A stretch of DNA of 64,000 bases, from assembly GCA_041984235.1 (NCBI GenBank), contig JBHIYN010000018.1, positions 1 through 64,000 on the forward strand, given 5' to 3'. Positions 15,971-26,475 of this stretch are shown here, piece after piece. This DNA comes from JBHIYN01 sp041984235 (GTDB lineage: Bacteria; Pseudomonadota; Gammaproteobacteria; Ga0077536). How positions within the stretch are numbered: the stretch's first letter is position 1; every line of letters starts with the position of its first letter. The notes under the pieces were generated by a model, which saw nothing but the letters and a program-made list of their open reading frames with translations, had not been told where the DNA came from and did not search any database. The translations under genes and the position numbers were made by a program.

Positions 15971-17392
15971 ATGCTGATCAACGGCCACTGGCAGACCGGC
16001 GGCAAACAGTTCACCGTCCATAACCCCGCCACCGGCGAGGTCATCGCCGAAGTCGCCGACGGCGGCCGCGCCGAGACCGTCGCCGCGGTCGACGCCGCCG
16101 AGGCGGCCTTCCCGGCCTGGGCGGGCAAGACCGCGTTCGAGCGCGCCGAGATCCTGCACCGCGCCTACCGCCTGATGGTCGAGCGCAAGGCGGAGCTCGC
16201 GCGGCTGCTGACCACCGAGCAGGGCAAGCCGTTGCGCGCGGCGACCATCGAGACCCAGTACGCGGCCGATTTCCTGCTGTGGTTCGCCGAGCAGGCCAAG
16301 CGCGTCTACGGCGACATTCTGCCCGCGCCGCGCGCCGACCAGCGCTTCCTGGTGCTGCGTCAGCCGGTCGGCGTGGTCGGCGCGATCACGCCGTGGAACT
16401 ATCCGATCTCGATGCTGACCCGCAAGCTCGGGCCGGCACTCGCGGCCGGCTGCACGGTGGTACTGAAGCCCGCCGAGGCAACGCCGCTGATTGCCATCGA
16501 GACCTTCAGGCTGTTGCAGGAAGCGGGCGTGCCCGACGGCGTGATCAATCTCGTCACCGCGAGCGATCCCAAGCCGGTGGGCGAGGTCATGGTGAGCGAT
16601 CCGCGCGTGCGCAAGATCACCTTCACCGGCTCCACCGCGGTCGGCAAGCTGCTCGCGCGCGGCGCCGGCGAGCACATGAAACGCATCTCGCTCGAGCTTG
16701 GCGGGCACGCGCCGTTCATCGTCTGCCCCGACGCCGATCCCATCCACGCTGCCAAGGGCGCCGCGGCGGTCAAGTTTCTCAACACCGGCCAGGCCTGCAT
16801 CAGCCCCAACCGCCTGTACGTGCACCGCGACAGCGTGGAGCCCTTCGTCGCCGAGCTGACCAGGCGGGTCGGGCGGCTAAAGGCCGGCAACGGCCTCGAC
16901 GAGGGCATCGGCGTCGGCCCGCTGATCAACAAGGCCGCCGTCGACAAGGTGCACCGCCAGGTCACCGACGCGGTCGAAAAGGGCGCGCAGCTCCTCGCCG
17001 GTGGTGAGCCGCTGACCGCGGGTGACCTTGCCCGCGGCACGTTCTACGCGCCGACCGTGCTCGCCAACGTGACCCGGGACATGCTCATCTACCGCGAGGA
17101 GACCTTCGGACCGGTCGCCGCGGTGGTGCCCTACGGCGACGACGACGACGTCATCGCGCTCGCCAACGACACCGTCTACGGCCTTGCCGCCTACGTCTAC
17201 ACGCGCGACATCGGTCGCGCGATGCGCGCGTTCGAGGCACTCCGCTTCGGCATCGTCGGGGTCAACGACATCAACCCCACGGCCGCGGCGGCGCCCTTCG
17301 GCGGCATCAAGGAATCCGGTCTCGGCCGCGAGGGGGGCCGTGAAGGTATCGACGAGTACCTCGACATCAAGCTCGGCGGCTTCGCCGTTTGA
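15971..17392 (+). CDS. NAD(P)-dependent aldehyde dehydrogenase (succinate-semialdehyde/aldehyde type)
   Basis: 473 aa ALDH-superfamily enzyme oxidising an aldehyde to the acid. Visible features: GAITPWNYP cofactor segment (~residues 137-145), FTGSTAVGK Rossmann turn, catalytic Glu in LELGGHAP, catalytic Cys in NTGQACIS, and the C-terminal FGGIKESGLGREGG. The sequence is closest in style to GabD-type semialdehyde dehydrogenases, but a broad aldehyde role fits the oxidative neighbourhood. It ends before a strong terminator pair shared with the convergent catalase-peroxidase. Confidence 0.92.
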   Translation: MLINGHWQTGGKQFTVHNPATGEVIAEVADGGRAETVAAVDAAEAAFPAWAGKTAFERAEILHRAYRLMVERKAELARLLTTEQGKPLRAATIETQYAADFLLWFAEQAKRVYGDILPAPRADQRFLVLRQPVGVVGAITPWNYPISMLTRKLGPALAAGCTVVLKPAEATPLIAIETFRLLQEAGVPDGVINLVTASDPKPVGEVMVSDPRVRKITFTGSTAVGKLLARGAGEHMKRISLELGGHAPFIVCPDADPIHAAKGAAAVKFLNTGQACISPNRLYVHRDSVEPFVAELTRRVGRLKAGNGLDEGIGVGPLINKAAVDKVHRQVTDAVEKGAQLLAGGEPLTAGDLARGTFYAPTVLANVTRDMLIYREETFGPVAAVVPYGDDDDVIALANDTVYGLAAYVYTRDIGRAMRAFEALRFGIVGVNDINPTAAAAPFGGIKESGLGREGGREGIDEYLDIKLGGFAV

Positions 17393-17420
17393 GCGCGATC
17401 ACGGGGACGGAGCATAGAAA

Positions 17421-17448
17421 AACGGCGGCGCCTCGCGGCGCCGCCGTT
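17421..17448. terminator. Strong 12-bp GC hairpin terminator (bidirectional)
   Basis: AACGGCGGCGCC, loop TCGC, GGCGCCGCCGTT form a perfect stem. On the minus strand it is followed by TTTTT (complement of the A-run at 17418-17422), so it is a good intrinsic terminator for the catalase-peroxidase gene arriving from the right. On the plus strand it can act weakly for the aldehyde dehydrogenase. Confidence 0.8.
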
Positions 17449-17454
17449 GTCCTC

Positions 17455-17476
17455 GTGACACCCGAACGGGTGTCAC
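17455..17476. terminator. Second inverted repeat between convergent genes
   Basis: GTGACACCCG and CGGGTGTCAC are perfect 10-bp arms separated by only AA, so the real hairpin has a slightly larger loop. It lies between the stop of the aldehyde dehydrogenase and the stop of the catalase-peroxidase, adding a second termination barrier. It is followed on the plus strand by a modest TTGCTTT stretch. Confidence 0.55.
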
Positions 17477-17506
17477 TTGCTTTGGTCGTGTTCCGACCGT
17501 TTCGGC

Positions 17507-19762
<2,256 letters not shown>

Positions 19763-19847
19763 TTTTTACTTCTCCATACCGGGCCTCATGACGAGGCGCC
19801 AAGGGTTGTCTTTGGTCTCGCGAACGGGCGCGCAAGCAACGTGCCAG

Positions 19848-19866
19848 ATTTAGACTCAGTCTAAAT
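19848..19866. promoter_or_regulatory. Perfect 19-bp palindrome upstream of the periplasmic catalase-peroxidase
   Basis: ATTTAGACT-C-AGTCTAAAT: 9-bp arms with one central base, ~85 nt upstream of the katP-type ATG. It stands out as AT-rich in a GC-rich background. The shape (TTTAGA...TCTAAA) resembles sites of Fur-superfamily regulators such as Irr or PerR, which commonly control catalases. The identity of the binding protein is inference. Confidence 0.65.
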
Positions 19867-20098
19867 TGATGCGGATCGGGCTAGTAACATCAGTTTCTTA
19901 CGCTGCCGCAATTGGGAACATGCCGGGCCCTGCCCGGCGCACGACTGGTCCATATCAACCACGCTGCCGGATCAAATGAACCTGTCGACGATGGCGTCGG
20001 GCGGCCCGCTCCGGCGCGGCGGCACGGTCAGCCGTCCACTGCGATCGTGACCCCGGGAAGGCCAATGACACGATCCCGGGACCCGCGATGCGATCCCA
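19867..20098. other. Divergent intergenic region, no gene seen
   Basis: The 379-nt gap between the two divergent genes (19763-20141) contains the palindrome at 19848 and the promoter-like 10-mer at 20099. The intervening sequence shows no convincing reading frame, RNA fold or repeat. Confidence 0.5.
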
Positions 20099-20108
20099 GT
20101 AAACTGTC
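20099..20108 (+). promoter_or_regulatory. Promoter-like GTAAACTGTC element upstream of the LLM oxidoreductase
   Basis: Identical 10-mer to those at 15922 and 22082, ending 33 nt before the ATG at 20142. It is followed by GCC, as is the copy at 22082. No recognisable -35. Confidence 0.5.
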
Positions 20109-20141
20109 GCCTCGGACCAGGGCATCGGGGGAGGACGAGCC

Positions 20142-21002
20142 ATGGACTTCGGAATCGTCTGCTTCGCGACCGACACCAGCATCGAGCCCTGCGATCTCGG
20201 GCCTGCGCTGGAGGAGCGCGGCTTCGAATCGCTGTTCTACGCCGAGCACACGCACATACCGACCAGCCGGCGCAGTCCCTTCGTCGGCGGCGGCGAGCTG
20301 GCCTCGATGTACTGGCGCAGCCACGACCAGTTCGTCGCGCTGAGCATGGCCGCGGCCGTTACCACCCGGCTCAGGATCGGCAGCGGCGTCACCCTGCTCA
20401 CCGAGCACGATCCGATCAACCTCGCGAAAGCCGCCGCCTCGCTCGACAGGCTCTCCGGCGGGCGCCTGCTGTTCGGCATCGGTGCCGGCTGGAACGCGGA
20501 GGAAATGGAGGACCACGGCGTCGCCTTCGCCGATCGCTGGAAGGTCACGCGCGAGCGCATGCTCGCCATCCGGCAGATCTGGACCGAGGACGAGCCGGAG
20601 TTTCACGGACAGTTCGTCGATTTCCCGCCGATGTGGTGCTGGCCCAAGCCGCACCAGCCGGGCGGCCCGCCGGTGCTGATGGGCGCCTATTCGCGGTACG
20701 TGCCGGACCGCATCGCCGAGTACTGCGACGGCTGGATGCCGATCGAAGGTCTGCTCGACGACATTCCCGCGGCACTCGACGACATCCGTGCCGCGATGCG
20801 TGCACGCGGGCGGGATCCGGCGACGCTCGACGTCACCGTGCTGGCCGAGGTGCGCGACCGGGAGGGTTTCGACCGCGAGCGGCTCGAGCGCATGGTAGGC
20901 ATCGGCGCGAACCGCGTGCTGCTGCCGCTCGGCGATCATCCGCGTGACGAGTCGCTGCACATCCTCGACGACTTCGCGAACATGATCGCGGGGTTCGGCT
21001 GA
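20142..21002 (+). CDS. LLM-class (luciferase-like) F420/flavin-dependent oxidoreductase
   Basis: 286 aa TIM-barrel oxidoreductase of the bacterial luciferase superfamily. The text matches the F420-dependent LLM branch: GFESLFYAEHTHIPTSRRSPFVGGG near the N-terminus, RLRIGSGVTLLTEHDPINLAKAAASLDRLSGGRLLFGIGAGWNAEEMEDHGV in the barrel, and a C-terminal barrel segment. These enzymes use FMN or F420 to oxidise or hydroxylate small molecules. F420 synthesis genes are not in the window, so the cofactor is uncertain. It has its own promoter-like element and is followed by a crotonase on the same strand. Confidence 0.88.
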   Translation: MDFGIVCFATDTSIEPCDLGPALEERGFESLFYAEHTHIPTSRRSPFVGGGELASMYWRSHDQFVALSMAAAVTTRLRIGSGVTLLTEHDPINLAKAAASLDRLSGGRLLFGIGAGWNAEEMEDHGVAFADRWKVTRERMLAIRQIWTEDEPEFHGQFVDFPPMWCWPKPHQPGGPPVLMGAYSRYVPDRIAEYCDGWMPIEGLLDDIPAALDDIRAAMRARGRDPATLDVTVLAEVRDREGFDRERLERMVGIGANRVLLPLGDHPRDESLHILDDFANMIAGFG

Positions 21003-21156
21003 GCACGTGTATCGTCGACAGACGCGGCGGAATCGGGCAGCCGTGCCGGCGCCGCGCCTGCCGGGGCCGGCGACGATGGCAGCAACGTGGCCGGTCGACG
21101 TCATGCACCCATGAACCGGCACCCGCGCATTGCCCGCAATCATCACGGAGGCTCAC

Positions 21157-21918
21157 ATGTCCAAGGTCCTGTTCGAGAAGCGCGGCCAGCTGGCCTATGT
21201 CACCATCAACCGACCGGAACGGCTCAACGCCTGTGACGACGAGACCTACGACACCCTTGCCGCGACCTGGCGCGAGGTCGGCGCGGACCCGGAGCTGCGC
21301 GTGGGGATCCTGGGCGGTGCCGGCGAACGCGCCTTCTGCGCCGGCAGCGACATCCGCTCGGAATCCTTCGGCAAGCCCGGGCGTATTCCGGGCGGCGAAC
21401 TGTTTCCGGTCATGACCGCGATGACCAAGCCCGTCATCGCCGCCATCCACGGCCACTGCAACGGCGGCGGTCTGGAGCAGGCGCTGGCCTGCGACATCCG
21501 CGTCGCGGCCGAAGATGCGCAGTTCGGTCTCGGTGAAGTGTTACTCGGCGTGCTGCCCGGCGGCGGCGGCACGCAGCGCCTGCCGCGACTGATCCCGCTA
21601 GGCCGCGCGCTGGAGATGCTCTATACCGGCGCGCGCATCGACGCCAGCGAGGCCCTGCGCTTGGGCCTCGTCGACCACGTCGTACCGCGTACGGAGCTGA
21701 TGGGGAAGTGCGAGTCGATCGCGCATGCAATCTGCCGCGGCGCACCGCTGGCGGTCGAGAAGATCCGCGAAGCCGTATTGCGCGGGCTGGACATGCCGCT
21801 CGCCGAGGGCCTCGCGCTCGAGCGCGAGAACATGGCCTTCCTGCGCGCCACCGAAGACGCGACCGAGGGCGCCGCGGCGTTCGCCGGCAAGCGACCGCCG
21901 CGCTGGCAGGGTCGCTGA
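21157..21918 (+). CDS. Enoyl-CoA hydratase (crotonase) family protein
   Basis: 253 aa. Among the three crotonases in the window it is the most canonical: TINRPERLNACDDETYD, GERAFCAGSDIRSE, HGHCNGGGLEQALACDIRVAAEDAQFGLGEVLLGVLPGGGGTQRLPRLIP. The second catalytic Glu (GEVLLG) and GGGGTQRL are present, so hydratase activity is plausible. ATG 21157 has an upstream GGAGG; a TTG at 21130 is also in frame. It lies between the LLM oxidoreductase and the second BVMO on the same strand, 154 and 197 nt apart. Likely in fatty- or alicyclic-acid CoA degradation. Confidence 0.91.
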   Translation: MSKVLFEKRGQLAYVTINRPERLNACDDETYDTLAATWREVGADPELRVGILGGAGERAFCAGSDIRSESFGKPGRIPGGELFPVMTAMTKPVIAAIHGHCNGGGLEQALACDIRVAAEDAQFGLGEVLLGVLPGGGGTQRLPRLIPLGRALEMLYTGARIDASEALRLGLVDHVVPRTELMGKCESIAHAICRGAPLAVEKIREAVLRGLDMPLAEGLALERENMAFLRATEDATEGAAAFAGKRPPRWQGR

Positions 21919-22081
21919 GCGCGCCGGCGCTGCTCAAAGCGAAGGAGGCGCCGGCCTACCCCAGGCGGCATCACGATCGACCCGGAGTGCACGCAGCTAA
22001 GTGCGAAGCCGCGCTCAGTCTGGCGCCGCGCGTGCTGTGCCGGAACACCCGGCCACCTGCGGGCAACACTGCGCAATCCGG

Positions 22082-22091
22082 GTAAACTGTC
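22082..22091 (+). promoter_or_regulatory. Promoter-like GTAAACTGTC element upstream of the second BVMO
   Basis: Third exact copy of the 10-mer, 24 nt before the ATG at 22116 and followed by GCCGG. Position and repetition point to a shared promoter type; a -35 is not visible. Confidence 0.5.
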
Positions 22092-22115
22092 GCCGGTTTA
22101 TCGAGGAGTTTCAAG

Positions 22116-23732
22116 ATGGGTGACGGACACGCAGCGGAGCGCGACTTCGACGCCATCGTGGTCGGCGCGGGATTCAGCGGGCTGTACGCGCTGTACCAGC
22201 TGCGCGAGCGCGGTCTCAGGGTCCGCGTGCTCGACATGGCCGAGAACGTCGGCGGCACCTGGTACTGGAACCGCTATCCCGGTGCGCGCACCGATTCGAC
22301 CACCGACGTCTACCAGTACTGGTTCTCCGACGAGCTGCTCGAGGAGTGGAGCTGGAGCGAGCGCTTCGCCGGGCAGCCGGAAACCGAGCGCTACCTGAAC
22401 TTCGTCGCGGACAAGTTCGATCTGCGGCGCGACATCCAGTTCAGAACGCGCGTGGAGGCGGCCGATTTCGACGAAGCCGGCGACCGCTGGCAGGTGACGA
22501 CGGATGCCGGCGAGCAGTTCACGGCGCGCTTCCTCGTCATGTGCTCCGGCCCCCTGACCGAGATCTCGCTGCCGGATTTCCCGGGCATCGACAGCTTCGA
22601 GGGCGAGTGGTACCACACCGCGCGCTGGCCGAAGGAGCCGGTCGTCTTCGCCGGCAAGCGCGTCGGTCTGTTCGGTACCGGGGCGACCGGCATCCAGGTG
22701 GTACAGACCATCGCGCCCGAGGTCGGCCACCTGACCGTGTTCCAGCGCACGCCGACCTATACCATCCCGATGAAGAACCCGAGCTACGACGACGCCGGCC
22801 GTGCCGCGCAGCGCGCGCGCTACCGCGACCTCAAGGAGCGCGTGCACCGGACCTTCTCCGGCGCGGAGTTCGACTTCGACCAGCGCGGCTTCTTCGAGCT
22901 CGACGAGGCCGAGCGGCGCCGGCGCATGGAAGAGTTGTGGGAGGACGGCTCGCTCGCATACTGGGTGGGCTCGTTCCGCGACGTGTTCACCGACGAGCGC
23001 GCCAGTGCCGAGTTCTCCGAGTTCGCACGCGAGAAGATCCGGGCCCGTATCGATGATCCGAAGCTGGCCGAGAAGCTGGTGCCGACGACCTACGGCTTCG
23101 GCACCCGCCGCGTGCCGCTGGAGATGGGTTATTACGAAGCCTACAACCGCGACAACGTTGCGCTCGTGGACCTGCGCGAGACCCCGGTCGAGCGCATCAC
23201 GCCGCGCGGCGTGCAGACCACCGCCGGCGAGCACGCGCTCGACATGCTCATCTACGCGACCGGGTTCGATGCCGGCACCGGCGCGCTGACCCACATCGAC
23301 ATCCGCGGCCGCGACGGCACCGTGCTGCGCGATGCGTGGGCCGACGGTGTGCGCGCCTTCATGGGGCTGCAAGTGCACGGCTTCCCCAACCTGTTCCTGA
23401 CCGGCGCACCGCTCTCCCCCGCCGCGGCGTTCTGTAACGTCCCGACCTGCATCCAGCAACAGCTCGACTGGATCACCGAGTGCATCGACTTCGTGCGTGC
23501 ACGCGAGGGGCATTCGATCGAGCCCACGGCCGAGGCGGAGGCCGCGTGGGTCGCCCACCACAACGAAGTGGCCGACGCGATCCTCGTCTCCAAGGCCAAC
23601 TCCTGGTACATGGGCTCCAACATCGAGGGCAAGCCGCGCAGCCTGCTCGCCTACGCCGGCGGCGTCGACGTCTATCGCCAGCGCTGCGACGAGATCTCGG
23701 CGGGCGGCTACCAGGAGTTCGAGATCGCCTGA
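22116..23732 (+). CDS. Baeyer-Villiger monooxygenase (FAD/NADPH, type I)
   Basis: 538 aa. Motifs: GAGFSG (18-23), fingerprint F161-E-G163-EWY-H167-TAR-W171-P172, and second Rossmann GTGATG (~187-192). The HTARWP form is the classic cyclohexanone-monooxygenase version of the fingerprint. C-terminal NVPTCIQQQLDWITECIDF is also typical. It oxidises cyclic or linear ketones to lactones or esters. It follows the LLM oxidoreductase and crotonase on the same strand with its own promoter-like element. Substrate unknown. Confidence 0.94.
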   Translation: MGDGHAAERDFDAIVVGAGFSGLYALYQLRERGLRVRVLDMAENVGGTWYWNRYPGARTDSTTDVYQYWFSDELLEEWSWSERFAGQPETERYLNFVADKFDLRRDIQFRTRVEAADFDEAGDRWQVTTDAGEQFTARFLVMCSGPLTEISLPDFPGIDSFEGEWYHTARWPKEPVVFAGKRVGLFGTGATGIQVVQTIAPEVGHLTVFQRTPTYTIPMKNPSYDDAGRAAQRARYRDLKERVHRTFSGAEFDFDQRGFFELDEAERRRRMEELWEDGSLAYWVGSFRDVFTDERASAEFSEFAREKIRARIDDPKLAEKLVPTTYGFGTRRVPLEMGYYEAYNRDNVALVDLRETPVERITPRGVQTTAGEHALDMLIYATGFDAGTGALTHIDIRGRDGTVLRDAWADGVRAFMGLQVHGFPNLFLTGAPLSPAAAFCNVPTCIQQQLDWITECIDFVRAREGHSIEPTAEAEAAWVAHHNEVADAILVSKANSWYMGSNIEGKPRSLLAYAGGVDVYRQRCDEISAGGYQEFEIA

Positions 23733-23907
23733 GCTGATGCGGCGGTGATCGGCCCGCGGCCAGTCGGCGGGCGCGCGCGCGGCCCGACTGATCAGCCGGT
23801 CTACGCGCAGCCTGTTCCCGTGCAACGGGCCAGGCATGAACTGCCCCGCGCCATTGCGCCCACGCGGCCCGGACAGCCGCTCGCCGTTTACCCGGCCCGC
23901 AGAATTA

Positions 23908-23919
23908 GTGTATATACAC
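23908..23919. promoter_or_regulatory. 12-bp palindrome GTGTATATACAC upstream of the FAD oxidoreductase
   Basis: Perfect palindrome, AT-rich in a GC-rich region, 95 nt before the ATG at 24015. It could be the operator of the MarR-type regulator encoded just downstream of the same gene, or serve another regulator of the GntR type. The function is inference. Confidence 0.5.
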
Positions 23920-24014
23920 GTATAGGCGCCCGGGGCAGGACGCGGACCCGCACGCTGCGGCTCCCGCGCCGTCGGCCTGTGTGGCCCGTGAAGCACGCCG
24001 TGACAGGAGTCGTC

Positions 24015-25883
24015 ATGACCGAAACAGTTCACGCCGATACGCGCGGCGGAAAACCCAGCAACCTGCTCGTCGAGGCCGAGGATTTCGACCACTACGGCGG
24101 CTGGGTGCTCGACTCGCAGTTCGAGACCCAAATGGGCTCGCCCTACCTCCTCGCGCACGGCCTCGGCCGGCCGGTGGAGGACGCCGTGACGACCCTGCGC
24201 GACGTCGCCCCCGGCGAGTACGAGGTCTGGGTGCGCGCCAAGGACTGGGTCCCGGATCATCACCCGGGACGTTTTCAGCTCTCGGTCGACGGCCAACGCC
24301 TGGACACCGTGTTCGGCGCGAACGGCGAGGACTGGGCCTGGCAGTCGGGTGGAAAAGTCACTGTCACCGGCGGCGACCTGACCCTCGCGCTGCACGACCT
24401 GACCGGCTTCGAGGGGCGCTGCGACGCCATCTACTTCAGCGCGGACGGCAGCGTCCCGCCAAACGCGGTGGACGAAGCGAGCCGCGCCTGGCGGCGCGCG
24501 CTGCGCGGCCTGCCCGAGCACCCGCTGGATGCCGGCGAATTCGACGTGGTCGTCGTCGGCGGCGGGATCTCCGGCTGCGCGGCCGCGCTGACGGCCGCCC
24601 GGCTGGGGCAGCGCGTCGCCATCATCCACGACCGCCCGGTCCTCGGCGGCAACGCCAGCAAGGAGATCGGTCTCATGCCGCGCGGAACGCAGGGTGCGCT
24701 GCTGAAGGAGCTGTCCGCGCGCACCGCGGACGGCGACCTCGCCGCCCTCGGCCTGCTCGAGGCGGAACCCCATGCCACGGTCTACCTCGAGCACCGCATC
24801 GTCGCCGCGATCCGCGAAGGCGACCGCATCGTCGCCGTCGACGCCGTTGAGGCGCGCGGCGGTATCGAACGGCGCTTCCGCGGCGCGATCTTCATCGACA
24901 CCTCCGGGGTCGCCATCCTCGGCGTCCTGGCCGGCGCGGACACGCTGTTCGGACGCGAGTCGCGCGAGGAGTTCGGCGAGCCCTACGCGCCGGAGGCGGC
25001 CGACGCGATGCACCACGGCAACACGCTCTTCTTCCGCACGCGGATGGCCGAACACCCGGTGCCTTTCCCGGACGTGCCCTGGGCGACCGAGGTGGCCAGG
25101 GACTACGCCAATCTCAGCGGCCAGCTCGTCAAACCGGGGCAGGAGAACGGACCCGGCCCTGCCGCCGGCGAAAATCCGGCGACACCCGAGTTCCGCTTCG
25201 GCAGCAAGGGCGACGTGTTCCCGGCCACCCATTTCTGGGAATACGGGCAGTGGCTGGACCCCTACGAGTCCGGCGAGCTGATTCGCGATTACCTGATGCG
25301 CGCCCTCTACGGCACTTTCAGGAACGTCAAGCAGCTCGAGCCCGAGAAGTACGCCAACCTCGAGTTCGAATGGATGGCCTACGTTGCCGCGCAGGGCGAG
25401 TTCCGCCGCTATCGCGGCGACCATGTCCTGACCGAGAACGACATTCGCGATCACACGCATTTCGATGACGCGCTGATCGCGAACGACGGGTCGTTCTGCA
25501 TCCACTGTGCGTGGGAGCCCGGCGAGAGCGAATACGACTTCAGGCTGAAGGACTGGATTTGGGATAACCGGGACTTCCAGCCCTACGAGATCCCCTTCCG
25601 CTGCCTGTACTCGAGGAACATCGACAACCTGATGATAGCCGGCAAGCACATCAGCGTCACGCACGTAGCGGGATCGGCGACCAAGCTGATGGGCAACGGC
25701 GCGCAGCACGGCGTGGCGGTCGGCTCAGCGGCGTTCCTGTGCAACACCCACCGGCTATCGCCACGCGCGCTGGGGCAGGAACGCGCGGCGGAATTGAAGG
25801 ACCTGGTAGCCAGCCTCACGCGTTGCGATCACGACCTCGGCACGAACCCGCCGCGGCCGTTGTTCGAGCCCGTGCCGAGCTGA
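24015..25883 (+). CDS. FAD-dependent oxidoreductase with N-terminal beta-sandwich domain
   Basis: 622 aa, two parts. Residues ~15-145 look like a carbohydrate-binding-style beta domain (LLVEAEDFDHYGGWVLDSQF, VRAKDWVPDHHPGRFQLSVDGQ, TLALHDLTGFEGRCDAIYFSADG). From ~175 the FAD_oxidored core starts: FDVVVVGGGISGCAAALTAARLGQRVAIIHDRPVLGGNASKEIG. Such fusions occur among polysaccharide-associated oxidoreductases, but no carbohydrate genes are nearby. ATG 24015 was chosen for the GGAG upstream; the frame is open to 23745. The next gene is a MarR regulator, probably controlling it. Confidence 0.85.
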   Translation: MTETVHADTRGGKPSNLLVEAEDFDHYGGWVLDSQFETQMGSPYLLAHGLGRPVEDAVTTLRDVAPGEYEVWVRAKDWVPDHHPGRFQLSVDGQRLDTVFGANGEDWAWQSGGKVTVTGGDLTLALHDLTGFEGRCDAIYFSADGSVPPNAVDEASRAWRRALRGLPEHPLDAGEFDVVVVGGGISGCAAALTAARLGQRVAIIHDRPVLGGNASKEIGLMPRGTQGALLKELSARTADGDLAALGLLEAEPHATVYLEHRIVAAIREGDRIVAVDAVEARGGIERRFRGAIFIDTSGVAILGVLAGADTLFGRESREEFGEPYAPEAADAMHHGNTLFFRTRMAEHPVPFPDVPWATEVARDYANLSGQLVKPGQENGPGPAAGENPATPEFRFGSKGDVFPATHFWEYGQWLDPYESGELIRDYLMRALYGTFRNVKQLEPEKYANLEFEWMAYVAAQGEFRRYRGDHVLTENDIRDHTHFDDALIANDGSFCIHCAWEPGESEYDFRLKDWIWDNRDFQPYEIPFRCLYSRNIDNLMIAGKHISVTHVAGSATKLMGNGAQHGVAVGSAAFLCNTHRLSPRALGQERAAELKDLVASLTRCDHDLGTNPPRPLFEPVPS

Positions 25884-25921
25884 CGGCGGCACGCAGGCGA
25901 ACGAGCACGAAGCGTAACGGG

Positions 25922-26425
25922 ATGGCGACGCGGCGATTCAAACTTGCCGAGCTCGAGAAGCTGCGCGCCCGGCGACACGTGTGCTTCGCCGAGCAGCTGC
26001 GCTCGGCCAACCGCGCCATCAACCGCTTCTACGGCGACTACCTGGGCGACACCGACATCGGCATCGCCCAGCTCTCGATCCTGATCCGCCTGTACTACGC
26101 CGAGGACGGCGCGCCGATCTCGCGGCTCGCCAGTAATCTCGAGGTCGACCGCACGACGCTGACGCGCAACCTCCAGCTTCTCGAACGATCCGGGCATGTC
26201 GAGATCGTTCCCGGCGACAACCGCCGTACGCGCCTGGCGCGCCTGACGGAGCAGGGCTTCGCGTCGCTGAAGGCGGCGCTGCCTCGCTGGCAGCGGGCAC
26301 AGCGCGACCTGCTGGACATGCTCGGGGAAGCGTCGTGGAACGGGTTGCTCCGGGATCTGCGTAAGCTCGCCACGCTGGATGCTCCCGCGTCCGGAACGGA
26401 ACGATCGGGCGAAAATACCGCCTGA
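25922..26425 (+). CDS. MarR-family transcriptional regulator
   Basis: 167 aa winged-helix regulator. DNA-binding core: ISRLASNLEVDRTTLTRNLQLLERSGHVEIVPGDNRRTRLARLTEQG (~residues 64-110). ATG 25922 lies 38 nt behind the FAD oxidoreductase stop, so the two are probably co-transcribed. An in-frame extension upstream overlaps that gene and is not credible. It is a candidate to bind the palindrome at 23908. Ligand unknown. Confidence 0.9.
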   Translation: MATRRFKLAELEKLRARRHVCFAEQLRSANRAINRFYGDYLGDTDIGIAQLSILIRLYYAEDGAPISRLASNLEVDRTTLTRNLQLLERSGHVEIVPGDNRRTRLARLTEQGFASLKAALPRWQRAQRDLLDMLGEASWNGLLRDLRKLATLDAPASGTERSGENTA

Positions 26426-26475
26426 CGCCGTTACCCCGCGAGACCGGAGTTGGCGAGGGCGCCGGTCTCGCTGCG

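Noticed and set aside
22098..25709. A 1203-codon open frame on the minus strand antisense to the second BVMO and the FAD oxidoreductase
   Set aside because: Long antisense open frames are common in GC-rich genes because stop codons are rare in the complementary frame. It has no recognisable domain, while the opposite strand encodes two complete enzymes.
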